Below, piece by piece: positions 17,286 through 25,588 of a stretch of DNA of 64,000 nucleotides. This DNA comes from Flagellimonas marinaquae (GTDB lineage: Bacteria; Bacteroidota; Bacteroidia; Flavobacteriales; Flavobacteriaceae), in contig NZ_RZMZ01000007.1 of NCBI RefSeq assembly GCF_003992675.1, positions 62,001 through 126,000 on the forward strand. Reading direction: 5' to 3'. Position numbers and translations under genes: made by a program. The stretch's first letter is position 1. Every line of letters begins with the position of its first letter. The notes beneath the pieces were generated by a model. That model did not search any database. It saw only the letters and a program-made list of their open reading frames with translations, and had not been told where the DNA came from.

Positions 17286-17312
17286 CAAATTTATTAACTG
17301 TTTGATAATCAA
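17286..17312 (-). promoter_or_regulatory. Probable promoter of the 17.2-kb lipoprotein gene
   Basis: On the minus strand TTG (17312-17310), a 16-nt spacer and TAAATTTG (17293-17286) approximate the -33/-7 pattern. The leader to the ATG at 17241 is about 40 nt. Confidence 0.45.
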
Positions 17313-17365
17313 TTAAAAACATCCTGATTGATTTATTTTATAGCTTTACGCAATAATTTGGATGC

Positions 17366-18367
17366 ATGAAAGACAAGCTTACGTTTGGAGTTTTTGGAGG
17401 AGGAAGTTGGGGTACGGCGATTGTAAAGATGTTGACCGAAAATCTGGACCAAGTACATTGGTACATGCGGAGCGATTCCGCGATACGTCATATTCAAAAA
17501 GAATGGCATAATCCCAACTATTTGAGCTCTGTGGAGTTTGATGTGGACCAACTTGTGATGAGCCATGACATTAATACGATTGCTGAAGCATCCGATGTTC
17601 TGATTTTCGCTATTCCCTCGGCTTTTTTGGAAAGGGAACTCCAAGCTTTGACCGTTCCATTGAAGTATAAGATTATTTTTTCGGCCATTAAGGGTATTGT
17701 TCCCGAAAGCGGCCGCATTGTTGGGGAGCATTTTAATGAGAAATACGGTATCCCTTTTGAAAATATCGGGGTCATCACAGGACCTTGCCATGCCGAAGAA
17801 GTGGCACTGGAGCGCTTATCGTACCTGACCATTGCCTGTGCCGATGCCGATAAGGCGAAAATGGTGGCCAAACACCTGAAGAGCGACTACATCCGCACCA
17901 AAATATCGGACGATATCATCGGTACGGAATATGCGGCGATGTTGAAAAATATTTATGCCATTGCTGCGGGCATAGCCCACGGGCTGGGTTATGGGGATAA
18001 TTTCCAAAGTGTGTTGATGAGCAACGCCATACGCGAGATGAAACGTTTTATAGACCGTGTGTACAAAATGAAGCGAAACATCAACGCCTCGGCCTACTTG
18101 GGCGACTTATTGGTGACGGGATATTCCACTTTTAGTAGAAACCGTATGTTCGGGAACATGATCGGGAAGGGCTACACCGTAAAAAGCGCTATGATGGAGA
18201 TGAACATGGTGGCCGAAGGCTATTATGCCACCCAAAGCGCCCATAATTTGATGGAAAAACTACAAAAGAAGTCCAAAACTCCCATTATCAACGCCGTGTA
18301 CCAAGTGCTCTACAAGAACAAGAACCCCAAAAAGGTGTTTGAAAAGTTGACGGAGAAGTTGGATTAA
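17366..18367 (+). CDS. gpsA: Glycerol-3-phosphate dehydrogenase [NAD(P)+]
   Basis: The 333-residue protein reduces dihydroxyacetone phosphate to sn-glycerol 3-phosphate for phospholipid synthesis. It opens with the Rossmann motif GVFGGGSWGTAIVKML, has the conserved IIFSAIKGIVPESG and ITGPCHAEEVA, and the catalytic-lysine helix KNIYAIAAGIAHGLGYGDN. It converges with glpD, and the two stop codons overlap by four bases (TTAA at 18364-18367), so the two directions of the same redox couple face each other. Confidence 0.95.
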   Translation: MKDKLTFGVFGGGSWGTAIVKMLTENLDQVHWYMRSDSAIRHIQKEWHNPNYLSSVEFDVDQLVMSHDINTIAEASDVLIFAIPSAFLERELQALTVPLKYKIIFSAIKGIVPESGRIVGEHFNEKYGIPFENIGVITGPCHAEEVALERLSYLTIACADADKAKMVAKHLKSDYIRTKISDDIIGTEYAAMLKNIYAIAAGIAHGLGYGDNFQSVLMSNAIREMKRFIDRVYKMKRNINASAYLGDLLVTGYSTFSRNRMFGNMIGKGYTVKSAMMEMNMVAEGYYATQSAHNLMEKLQKKSKTPIINAVYQVLYKNKNPKKVFEKLTEKLD

Positions 18368-20031
18368 CCCCGCTCCAACGAAAAATCCGAATGCTCGGTT
18401 AACTGGGCATCCAATTCTTTGGAAAAGGCTTCCATATCCTCTGCGGAATAGTTGTACGCTTTTTGAAATTCCTCGAACACCGGCTCCTTATATTTGCGAA
18501 CGCTGTCAATATCAAAATACAGTCGGCCCGTTCTTCGAATAAAAAAGTCCAGCGGGTTTAAAGCCATTTCGTGGGCCATGGCAAACTGCGCCTCAGCCCT
18601 GACCATACGTTCTTTTGGCTTTTTACCCTTGATGTTGGCGTATCGCTCCAAAATAGATTCGGTCTGCTTACCGTAGGTGGTGACCAGATACCAGGCGTGA
18701 TAGTATTCAAATCCATCTTCTTTAAGGTCGTCCAGGACCTGATCAATGTATTTGGTGACATGCTTATACTTTTTAAAGTCGTTTCCGCAAAGCGGAATCT
18801 TATCCGTGGTGCAAGGCTTCAACTGGCTTTGATGGTCTTCCTCCATTTTTTTGACGATACGGTTCACCACACGTTCGGCCATTTTTCGGTATCCGGTAAG
18901 TTTACCACCCGCAATACTGACCAATCCACTATCGGAAGTGAAGATTTCATCCTTTCGGGACAATTCTGAAGCAGATTTCCCTTCTTCGTGAATTAATGGA
19001 CGAAGTCCAGCCCATGACGAAATAATGTCGTCCAACTCCAATTCAATGTCGGGAAACATGTTGTTTACGGCTGAAATCAAATAAATGGCATCGGCCAGAT
19101 CCGTGGTTACATGGTTCTTGTCGGCATTGTAGTTGGTATCTGTGGTGCCAATGTAGGTGACCTTCCCGCGAGGAATGGCAAACATCATCCTGCCGTCGGG
19201 AATATCAAAATAAACGGATTGCTTCACGGGTAATTTTTCCTTTGGAAATACCAAATGGACCCCCTTGGTCAGGTGCAATTGCTTTCCTTTTTTGGACTGG
19301 TTTACGCTGCGCAGTTCATCCACCCATGGACCTGCCGCATTAATGACATATTTGGAGAATACGTTATACTCATCCCCGAAAACCTCATCCGTGAACTTTA
19401 CCCCAGCTACTTGCTCTTCCTTATAAATAAAATCGGTGACCTTGGCATAATTGAACAACTGTGCCCCAAATTGAAGGCTGGTCTTCAAATTCTCCATGGT
19501 GAGTCGGGCATCATCGGTGCGGTACTCGGCATAATAGCCGGCACCGTTCAAAATCTTTTTGGGGAGGAGCGGCTCCAGTTTCAGGGCTTCCTTCTTTTCC
19601 AGCATCTGCCTTTTGTCGTCCCCAGAAACTTGGGCCAAAATATCGTACACCTTCAAACCGATGGAGGTCAACCATTTTCCATAAGACCCGCCCTCGATAA
19701 GTGGTAGCAACATTTTTTCGGGCAGGACCAAATGAGGCGCCAATTTGTGCACAATGGCACGTTCCGAACCCACTTCTTTCACCAACCAAAAATCGAATTG
19801 TTTCAGATAGCGGAGCCCGCCGTGTATCAATTTGGTGGACTTACTGCTGGTGCCCGAGGCAAAATCCCCTTTTTCCAACAACAGTACTTTCATGCCACGA
19901 GAAGATGCATCGAGGGCAATCCCGGCACCGGTTATTCCCCCGCCAATGACTATGAGGTCGTATGACTTTTCGGCTGCCTTTTGCAACTGTTCCTTTCGAT
20001 TTACGTTTGAAAAAACAATGTTCTCGCTCAT
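18364..20031 (-). CDS. glpD: FAD-dependent aerobic glycerol-3-phosphate dehydrogenase
   Basis: From the ATG at 20031 the product is 555 residues. It oxidises glycerol 3-phosphate to dihydroxyacetone phosphate at the inner membrane and passes electrons to quinone. The FAD motif is VIGGGITGAGIALDASSRG near residue 25, followed by GTSSKSTKLIHGGLRYL. A C-terminal helical domain (from about residue 400) is present as in GlpD. A longer frame to 20157 overlaps the ABM-domain gene and is rejected. Only 4 nt separate it from that gene, so they are co-transcribed. No glpK or glpF is seen. Confidence 0.93.
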   Translation of the reverse strand: MSENIVFSNVNRKEQLQKAAEKSYDLIVIGGGITGAGIALDASSRGMKVLLLEKGDFASGTSSKSTKLIHGGLRYLKQFDFWLVKEVGSERAIVHKLAPHLVLPEKMLLPLIEGGSYGKWLTSIGLKVYDILAQVSGDDKRQMLEKKEALKLEPLLPKKILNGAGYYAEYRTDDARLTMENLKTSLQFGAQLFNYAKVTDFIYKEEQVAGVKFTDEVFGDEYNVFSKYVINAAGPWVDELRSVNQSKKGKQLHLTKGVHLVFPKEKLPVKQSVYFDIPDGRMMFAIPRGKVTYIGTTDTNYNADKNHVTTDLADAIYLISAVNNMFPDIELELDDIISSWAGLRPLIHEEGKSASELSRKDEIFTSDSGLVSIAGGKLTGYRKMAERVVNRIVKKMEEDHQSQLKPCTTDKIPLCGNDFKKYKHVTKYIDQVLDDLKEDGFEYYHAWYLVTTYGKQTESILERYANIKGKKPKERMVRAEAQFAMAHEMALNPLDFFIRRTGRLYFDIDSVRKYKEPVFEEFQKAYNYSAEDMEAFSKELDAQLTEHSDFSLERG

Positions 20032-20035
20032 GATT

Positions 20036-20344
20036 CTATTTATTGAATTCGTATTCCCGTTCCACAAGGCACACCCGGACTTTATACCAAGAATACCATC
20101 GCTGTCTACCTTGTTTTTGTGCTTGTTCATGGTCCAACTGGGCTTTCCAATTGGCAATGGCTTCCAGACTCTCCCAATAACTCACAGTAATTCCTACTCC
20201 TTCCCTTGCACTTTCCACATCCAAAAAGCCCGGTTGTTTTCGCGCCAAGGTTTCCATCTCTTCCGCCATTTCCGCATATCCTTCATCACCGGGAGTTTTT
20301 AGACTGGTGAAAATTACCGCGTAATATGGTTTTTGGGGATTCAT
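20036..20344 (-). CDS. Antibiotic biosynthesis monooxygenase (ABM) domain protein
   Basis: The 102-residue protein is a single ferredoxin-like ABM domain, opening YYAVIFTSLKTPGDEGYAEM and continuing ARKQPGFLDVESAREGVGIT with the conserved VSYWESLEAIANWK strand-helix. Such small dimeric proteins act as cofactor-free monooxygenases, haem-binding proteins or have unknown roles. It sits between the 118-residue unknown gene (stop and start adjacent) and glpD. Confidence 0.85.
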   Translation of the reverse strand: MNPQKPYYAVIFTSLKTPGDEGYAEMAEEMETLARKQPGFLDVESAREGVGITVSYWESLEAIANWKAQLDHEQAQKQGRQRWYSWYKVRVCLVEREYEFNK

Positions 20345-20701
20345 TTAAATGATATATTCCTTTTCCAAAAAATAATTTACCAAGGCTTCCTTCATCAAAA
20401 CCGTTTGCTCACCAGCCTTTAGCGGCGGTAGTTGTTCCTTGACTTTATAGTGCGGCCACCCCTCGTCATCAAAAAAGTCAAAATCGTAGTACCCATAGGG
20501 CTCTAGCAGCCTGCAGATGGCAATATGCATCAAATTGACTTTTTCGTCCTTTTTAAATTTACGATGAAAATTTCCCAATTCCTGAACGCCGACCAAATAA
20601 ATGATGCCATCTAGTTCCAATGGGTCACCGTCAGAAAATTGGGCCGACAGTTTTTGAACCAATAGCTCCCATCGTTCCCTTAATTGTTCGTCTCTTGCCA
20701 T
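20345..20701 (-). CDS. Conserved hypothetical protein, first gene of the glpD operon
   Basis: The ATG at 20701 gives 118 residues (MARDEQLRERWELLVQKL...). I do not recognise a family. It is acidic and Tyr/Phe-rich in the middle (YGYYDFDFFDDEGWPHY), with no signal peptide or membrane segment. An ATG at 20719 in the same frame would abut a -7 promoter box (20727-20720), so 20701 is preferred. It abuts the ABM gene with no spacer, so it is probably co-expressed with glpD. Confidence 0.65.
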   Translation of the reverse strand: MARDEQLRERWELLVQKLSAQFSDGDPLELDGIIYLVGVQELGNFHRKFKKDEKVNLMHIAICRLLEPYGYYDFDFFDDEGWPHYKVKEQLPPLKAGEQTVLMKEALVNYFLEKEYII

Positions 20702-20719
20702 GTGTTTTGCAATGAGCAT

Positions 20720-20727
20720 CAAAGGTA
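20720..20727 (-). promoter_or_regulatory. Probable -7 box for the glpD operon
   Basis: TACCTTTG on the minus strand is a full match to TAnnTTTG, 18 nt before the ATG at 20701. No -33 TTG is seen. Confidence 0.45.
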
Positions 20728-20740
20728 CAAATCAATATTC

Positions 20741-20748
20741 TATATTTG
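20741..20748 (+). promoter_or_regulatory. Probable -7 box for cvpA
   Basis: TATATTTG fully matches TAnnTTTG, 13 nt before the cvpA ATG. It is only 13 bp from the divergent box at 20720-20727, so the two promoters would overlap. Confidence 0.45.
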
Positions 20749-20761
20749 TTAAAACCCCCGT

Positions 20762-21292
20762 ATGAGCTTTTTGGATATCATCATTGGAATTCTCCTGATT
20801 TGGGGCCTTTACAAAGGACTGAGAAATGGTTTGTTTGTAGAGCTGGCCTCCTTGGTGGCATTGATTGCCGGAATTTATGGTGCCATCCATTTTTCACACA
20901 TCACGGGCGATTATCTTGCCGAACAATTTGATTGGAGCGACCAATATCTTAAAATTGCTGCGTTCTTAATTACCTTTTTCGCCATCATCATTGTAGTAAA
21001 TCTTGCCGGAAAATTCCTGACCAAGATTGCCGACTTCGCCATGCTCGGGCTGCTCAATAAAATCGCCGGAGGCATTTTTGGGGTTTTAAAGGTGGCTGTT
21101 ATCCTTGGTGCCTTTCTGATTTTCTTTGAAAAACTCTCTTCTCCTCTCGGGCTCATCAATGAAGAGACCAAAAAGGAATCCGTTTTCTACGAACCCATCA
21201 AGGAAATCGGTGCTTTGGTGTTCGCCTATGTTTTTGATGATGAAGAAACCCTTCCTGACGAAGAAATCGAAGCCAGGGAGGACGTTATATGA
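20762..21292 (+). CDS. cvpA: CvpA-family membrane protein
   Basis: The 176-residue protein has four hydrophobic segments in its first 125 residues, opening MSFLDIIIGILLIWGLYKGL with the typical short N-terminus and the NGLFVELASL that follows in CvpA. An acidic cytosolic tail (DDEETLPDEEIEAREDV) ends it. CvpA proteins are named for colicin V production in E. coli; their molecular role is unsettled. Transcribed alone from a divergent promoter region shared with the glpD operon. Confidence 0.88.
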   Translation: MSFLDIIIGILLIWGLYKGLRNGLFVELASLVALIAGIYGAIHFSHITGDYLAEQFDWSDQYLKIAAFLITFFAIIIVVNLAGKFLTKIADFAMLGLLNKIAGGIFGVLKVAVILGAFLIFFEKLSSPLGLINEETKKESVFYEPIKEIGALVFAYVFDDEETLPDEEIEAREDVI

Positions 21293-21481
21293 ACGGTATG
21301 TTTTTTTCGATGAATTGATATTCGACCCGTACCACAGCACCATCCTCATTTCAGTATCCTGTATTTCAACGTGATAATCCGCCCTGATGTGGAGATTTTA
21401 TGGAAACGGACAGGGACTCCTTTAGTTTAGCGAACGAGAACATTAGGGAATTTAGAACACTCCCGAAAACGACCCCGAGAA

Positions 21482-21994
21482 ATGAAAAAATATACGAGCA
21501 CTTTGCTGATCGTAGGATTGGTATTGCTACTTGCAAGCTGTAGCAAATCATCCACAGAAGAATTAGATCAATTGTACACCGAAGCAAGCACCGGGAATGA
21601 TAAAGTTTCCGTAGATGCACTGGAGATGGAAGAGGAGTTGCTTGGTCTGGTCAACGAATACCGAAATTCCATTGGTCTTGCAGCCTTGACCGCCAGTGAG
21701 CCCGCTTACAAATATGCAGAGGAACACAACAACTACATGATTTCCAAAAATAGTTTAAGTCACGATAATTTTCAAGAGCGTGCGGCTAGCATTGCAGCCG
21801 AGACCAATGCACAGAAAATCTCCGAAAATGTGGCCCGTTTCTACGTGTCCGCTGAAAAAACAATGGAAGCTTGGGTGGCCAGTGCTTCGCATAAACGGGC
21901 ATTGGATGGTGATTTTACCCATACTGCCCTAAGCGTGCAGTTGGATAAGGATGGAAGACCTTACTACACCCAGATTTTTATAAAAATAGACTAA
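21482..21994 (+). CDS. CAP (SCP/PR-1) domain lipoprotein
   Basis: The 170-residue protein has a lipoprotein signal (LLLASCSKSS) and a single CAP domain: LVNEYRNSIGLAALTASEPA, then the SLSHDNFQERAA and ISENVARFY motifs and AWVASASHKRALDGDFTHTA. These match the bacterial YkwD-like CAP fold with its two conserved histidines. Function is not established. Single gene with a strong terminator. The 189 nt before it contain no recognisable gene. Confidence 0.9.
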   Translation: MKKYTSTLLIVGLVLLLASCSKSSTEELDQLYTEASTGNDKVSVDALEMEEELLGLVNEYRNSIGLAALTASEPAYKYAEEHNNYMISKNSLSHDNFQERAASIAAETNAQKISENVARFYVSAEKTMEAWVASASHKRALDGDFTHTALSVQLDKDGRPYYTQIFIKID

Positions 21995-22017
21995 TGTAAC
22001 CCCGTATAACTCACAGC

Positions 22018-22046
22018 AAGACCCGCCTATGGTGGGTCTTTTTTTT
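22018..22046 (+). terminator. Rho-independent terminator of the CAP gene
   Basis: AAGACCCGCC / GGTGGGTCTT stem (22018-22040, one G-T pair, 3-nt loop) followed by a T tract. Confidence 0.9.
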
Positions 22047-22099
22047 GAATTGTTATGTTGCCACCAAGGATTTTTTTACCTTTCATGAAATCTTTGAAC

Positions 22100-22642
22100 A
22101 TGGCAATAAAGGCACCTTTTAATCTCAACAAATGGGTAGAGGAAAACCGTGAGACCCTGAAACCTCCAGTGGGCAACAGAAATTTGTACAAAGAATCGGG
22201 CGATTACATTGTGATGGTGGTCGCTGGTCCCAACGCCCGGAAAGATTATCATTACAACGAAACAGAGGAACTTTTTTACCAACTGGAAGGACAGATCGAA
22301 GTCCATGTTCAGGAAGATGGACAAAAAAAGACTATGGAACTCGGTCCAGGGGATATGTACCTGCACCCCGCCAAAGTGCCACATTCCCCTGTTCGCAAAG
22401 CAGGTTCCATTGGTTTGGTCGTGGAACGCAAGCGCATGGACCTCGACGCGGAAGATGGACTGCTTTGGTTTTGCGATAACTGCAACAACAAACTGCATGA
22501 GGTTTATTTTAAATTGAATGACATTGAAAAGGATTTTCTAGGTCATTTTAAGCACTTTTATGGTTCGAAAGAACTGCGCACCTGTAACAAATGTGGGACC
22601 GTAATGCCGGTTGATGAACGTTTTGTGGCCAAAGAAGAATGA
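22100..22642 (+). CDS. nbaC: 3-hydroxyanthranilate 3,4-dioxygenase
   Basis: From the ATG at 22100 the product is 180 residues, matching the bacterial enzyme, which opens 3-hydroxyanthranilate to 2-amino-3-carboxymuconate semialdehyde in tryptophan breakdown and NAD synthesis. The cupin iron ligands fall at His51, Glu57 and His95. The bacterial second iron site is present as two CxxC pairs (Cys125/128 and Cys162/165). These are the residue numbers I recall for the Ralstonia enzyme. An in-frame extension to 22055 runs to the terminator and is rejected. Its stop overlaps the DUF1304 start. Confidence 0.93.
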   Translation: MAIKAPFNLNKWVEENRETLKPPVGNRNLYKESGDYIVMVVAGPNARKDYHYNETEELFYQLEGQIEVHVQEDGQKKTMELGPGDMYLHPAKVPHSPVRKAGSIGLVVERKRMDLDAEDGLLWFCDNCNNKLHEVYFKLNDIEKDFLGHFKHFYGSKELRTCNKCGTVMPVDERFVAKEE

Positions 22643-23013
22643 TACTCCTATTAGCAAAGATCATAGTTGGAATCGTGGCGTTGCTCCACCTTTATTTTTT
22701 ATGGTTGGAAATGTTTGCTTGGACCACAAAGGCAAAAAAGGTCTTCCGCAACTTTCCGGAAGAGCTCTTTGAGCCCACAAAAACACTGGCAGCCAACCAA
22801 GGACTGTACAATGGATTTTTGGCAGCAGGCCTTATTTGGGCATTGATCATTAACGATGGAGCTTGGCAAGTTTACGTAGCTCTCTTCTTTTTGGGATGTG
22901 TTGCCGTAGCAGGAATCTATGGTGGGGCTACCGCTTCAAAAAAAATATTTACGGTTCAGGCACTGCCCGCGTTGGTGGGAATTGCGCTTTTCTTGGTGCA
23001 CCTATTCCTATAA
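22639..23013 (+). CDS. DUF1304 four-helix membrane protein
   Basis: The 124-residue protein has four hydrophobic segments and the DUF1304 hallmarks LYFLWLEMFAWTTKAKKVF near the first loop and LAANQGLYNGFLAAGL before the second helix, with GIYGGATASKK in the third loop. Function unknown. It overlaps the 3-hydroxyanthranilate dioxygenase gene by four bases, and is likely co-expressed with it. Confidence 0.88.
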   Translation: MILLLAKIIVGIVALLHLYFLWLEMFAWTTKAKKVFRNFPEELFEPTKTLAANQGLYNGFLAAGLIWALIINDGAWQVYVALFFLGCVAVAGIYGGATASKKIFTVQALPALVGIALFLVHLFL

Positions 23014-23083
23014 ACCGTTTATTCTCTTCAAGATTATTCGTAATATTGTGAAAATATAACAATTCACTCGTAAAAAGTTATAA

Positions 23084-24637
23084 ATGTCAAAAATCGCAAC
23101 TGCATTTGGAATAGAAGAAGCCCTTAAAGAGTTAGGGTTGAACGAAATAAATAATGGCACATCCACTGGGAAAAATTGGTTTTCCAATGGAGAGATCATT
23201 GAATCCTATTCTCCTGTTGACGGAGCACTTATCGGAAAGGTTAAGGCCACCACTCAGGAAGATTACGAAAAAGTGATCGCCACTGCCCAAGAAGGGTTTA
23301 AAAAATGGCGAACCATGCCTGCGCCACAACGCGGCGAGGTTGTCCGACAATTTAATGATGAGCTACGTCGCCTTAAAGAACCTTTGGGAAAACTCGTTTC
23401 CTATGAAATGGGCAAAAGTTACCAAGAAGGGCTGGGCGAAGTTCAGGAAATGATTGATATCTGTGATTTTGCCGTGGGACTTTCACGTCAGTTGCATGGC
23501 CTAACCATGCACAGTGAACGTCCAGGGCACCGCATGTACGAACAATACCATCCCCTTGGCGTGGTGGGCATTATTTCGGCCTTTAATTTCCCGGTAGCCG
23601 TTTGGTCTTGGAACACTGCATTGGCCTGGGTATGTGGGGATGCCTGTATTTGGAAAGGCTCGGAAAAAACACCGATGACCTCTGTGGCCTGTCAGAATAT
23701 TGCTGCTCGCATATTTACCAAAAATGGGGTGCCAGAAGGTATTTCCTGTCTCATTACGGGTGATTACAATGTAGGGGAATTTATGACCAAGGACGAACGA
23801 GTCCCATTGATTTCTGCTACCGGTTCCACCCGCATGGGAAAGATAGTTGCGCAGACAGTAGCTGGACGTCTTGGAAAAACATTATTGGAACTTGGTGGTA
23901 ACAATGCCATCATCGTTACACCAGATGCGAATATCAAAAATACAGTTATCGGTGCCGTATTTGGAGCCGTGGGTACATGTGGCCAGCGCTGCACCTCTAC
24001 CCGAAGATTGATTGTGCACGAAGACGTGTACGATAAGGTCAAAAATGCCATTGTGGACGCTTACAAGCAAATACGTATTGGAAATCCCCTCGATGAGAAA
24101 AACCACGTGGGACCACTTATCGACAAAGATGCCGTAAACAATTATTTAAACGCTTTGGAAAAGGTAAAAGCCGAAGGCGGAACAATTTTAGTTGAAGGCG
24201 GTGTATTGGAAGGCGAAGGCTATGAAAGTGGCTGCTATGTGAAGCCAGCCATTGCCGAAGCGGAAAACCACTACGAAATTGTGCAACATGAAACCTTCGG
24301 GCCCGTATTGTACATCATGAAATACAGTGGAGACCTTCAAAATGCCTTGGATATGCAAAATGGGGTAAGACAAGGGCTATCTTCCGCTATCATGACAAAC
24401 AACTTAAGGGAAGCAGAGCGTTTCCTTTCCGTAGAAGGGTCGGATTGTGGTATTGCCAATGTGAATATTGGTACCTCTGGGGCTGAAATCGGTGGAGCCT
24501 TTGGTGGAGAAAAAGAAACCGGTGGTGGTCGTGAGAGTGGTTCTGATGCTTGGAAAATCTATATGAGAAGACAGACCAACACGATTAATTATACGACAGA
24601 ACTTCCTTTGGCCCAAGGTATAAAGTTTGACCTATAA
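23084..24637 (+). CDS. ALDH7-type aldehyde dehydrogenase
   Basis: The 517-residue protein looks like the antiquitin/ALDH7 branch, which oxidises alpha-aminoadipic semialdehyde (in equilibrium with piperideine-6-carboxylate) in lysine breakdown, and osmolyte aldehydes. NAD-binding and catalytic motifs are visible: AFNFPVAVWSWNTALAW, SATGSTRMGK, LELGGNNAIIV with the general base Glu, and GQRCTSTRR with the nucleophile Cys. The preceding kynurenine-pathway gene raises a role in 2-aminomuconate semialdehyde oxidation, but the sequence type argues for the lysine side. It lies 70 nt after DUF1304, and a hairpin follows. Confidence 0.88.
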   Translation: MSKIATAFGIEEALKELGLNEINNGTSTGKNWFSNGEIIESYSPVDGALIGKVKATTQEDYEKVIATAQEGFKKWRTMPAPQRGEVVRQFNDELRRLKEPLGKLVSYEMGKSYQEGLGEVQEMIDICDFAVGLSRQLHGLTMHSERPGHRMYEQYHPLGVVGIISAFNFPVAVWSWNTALAWVCGDACIWKGSEKTPMTSVACQNIAARIFTKNGVPEGISCLITGDYNVGEFMTKDERVPLISATGSTRMGKIVAQTVAGRLGKTLLELGGNNAIIVTPDANIKNTVIGAVFGAVGTCGQRCTSTRRLIVHEDVYDKVKNAIVDAYKQIRIGNPLDEKNHVGPLIDKDAVNNYLNALEKVKAEGGTILVEGGVLEGEGYESGCYVKPAIAEAENHYEIVQHETFGPVLYIMKYSGDLQNALDMQNGVRQGLSSAIMTNNLREAERFLSVEGSDCGIANVNIGTSGAEIGGAFGGEKETGGGRESGSDAWKIYMRRQTNTINYTTELPLAQGIKFDL

Positions 24638-24649
24638 ACATAAAAAGCC

Positions 24650-24684
24650 GCCCATTTTGTAAGTAGCACGAAATGGGCAGTCTT
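24650..24684 (+). terminator. Probable terminator of the ALDH7 gene
   Basis: GCCCATTT (24650-24657) pairs perfectly with AAATGGGC (24671-24678) around a 13-nt loop. The T tract is weak (AGTCTTT). Confidence 0.5.
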
Positions 24685-24998
24685 TAAAACCAACTTAACT
24701 AACTCAAACTTAACTTTAAGACCCCATTCCAATGCCGGATCGTTGTCGGGAGAAACAGGGCTCTTAAACGTATTGTCCTCTCAAATTTCTATAATTTCCC
24801 CGTAGAAATTAAGAGGTATGTTACCAGTGGTCACAAAAAGTGTATGGTTGGTACCATTTATTTTGTTTCTTGCCTTGGATTTTTCCTACAAGTTCCATTG
24901 TTTTTCCACTGTATCGTTGAATTTGAGGGAATTCCATAGTGGGTTTAAGATTTTTACACTATTTTAATGAAGCTTTTGGAACGCTCATTTTTTCACCT
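24685..24998. other. Gene-poor stretch with one hairpin
   Basis: About 310 nt without a convincing gene. It contains an imperfect hairpin at 24778-24815: CTCT..AATTTCTA pairs with TAGAAATT.AGAG around an 11-nt loop. No clear promoter or tRNA-like fold was seen. The first 60 nt before 24999 could extend the next gene if GTG at 24939 is its start. Confidence 0.4.
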
Positions 24999-25562
24999 AT
25001 GGATTGGGAAAGTTCAACTATTTGGTATTGGGTCATTTTGGCTTTTGTAGGGATTATTGCAGGTATCCTAGGGTATTTTTTTGGAAAATCCGATACGCCG
25101 CGAAAAATGGATCAGTCATTGGAGCTAAACGCTTTGGAAATTGAAAATGCCAAATTAAAATCCGATCTGGATATCTGTCGAAAAAGGTTGGATGACCACA
25201 CCATCAAAACAAAGGAAATCCACCTAAAGGATATCAAACAAACTACAAACAAGAATATATTTCAATTTAATCCCGCCGAAGCCAAGGCCGCCTTTGGAAA
25301 AACCATCAAGGAAAACGATCTTAAGCTAATTGAAGGTATCGGACCCAAGATTGAGGGACTTTTTCACAGTTTTGATATCAAAACTTGGAAGGATTTGGCC
25401 GAAATCTCTGCCGATAAATGCCAAGAAGTATTGGATTCGGGCGGCAAACGTTATCGCATACATGATCCAGCCTCGTGGCCCATGCAGGCCAAAATGGCCT
25501 ATGAAGGACTCTGGGAGGAGCTATTCGAATGGCAGGAAAAGCACAGAGCCGGAAAATATTGA
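24999..25562 (+). CDS. Membrane-anchored helix-hairpin-helix protein
   Basis: From the ATG at 24999 the product is 187 residues: a membrane helix (ILAFVGIIAGILGYFFGKS), a coiled coil (about 35-80) and a C-terminal helix-hairpin-helix-like domain (KLIEGIGPKIEGLFHSFDIK, then WKDLAEISADKCQEVLDSGG). The last part resembles the COG3743/DUF4332 type that sits beside DNA-binding HhH repeats. A GTG start at 24939 would add 20 residues and cannot be excluded. Role unknown; tethering of DNA or nucleoid to the membrane is a guess. Confidence 0.7.
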   Translation: MDWESSTIWYWVILAFVGIIAGILGYFFGKSDTPRKMDQSLELNALEIENAKLKSDLDICRKRLDDHTIKTKEIHLKDIKQTTNKNIFQFNPAEAKAAFGKTIKENDLKLIEGIGPKIEGLFHSFDIKTWKDLAEISADKCQEVLDSGGKRYRIHDPASWPMQAKMAYEGLWEELFEWQEKHRAGKY

Positions 25563-25588
25563 CAGCAAGTCAAGACCGACCAGTCTTT

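Noticed and set aside
20032..20157. Extension of GlpD upstream
   Set aside because: It overlaps the ABM-domain gene; the FAD motif begins shortly after the ATG at 20031.
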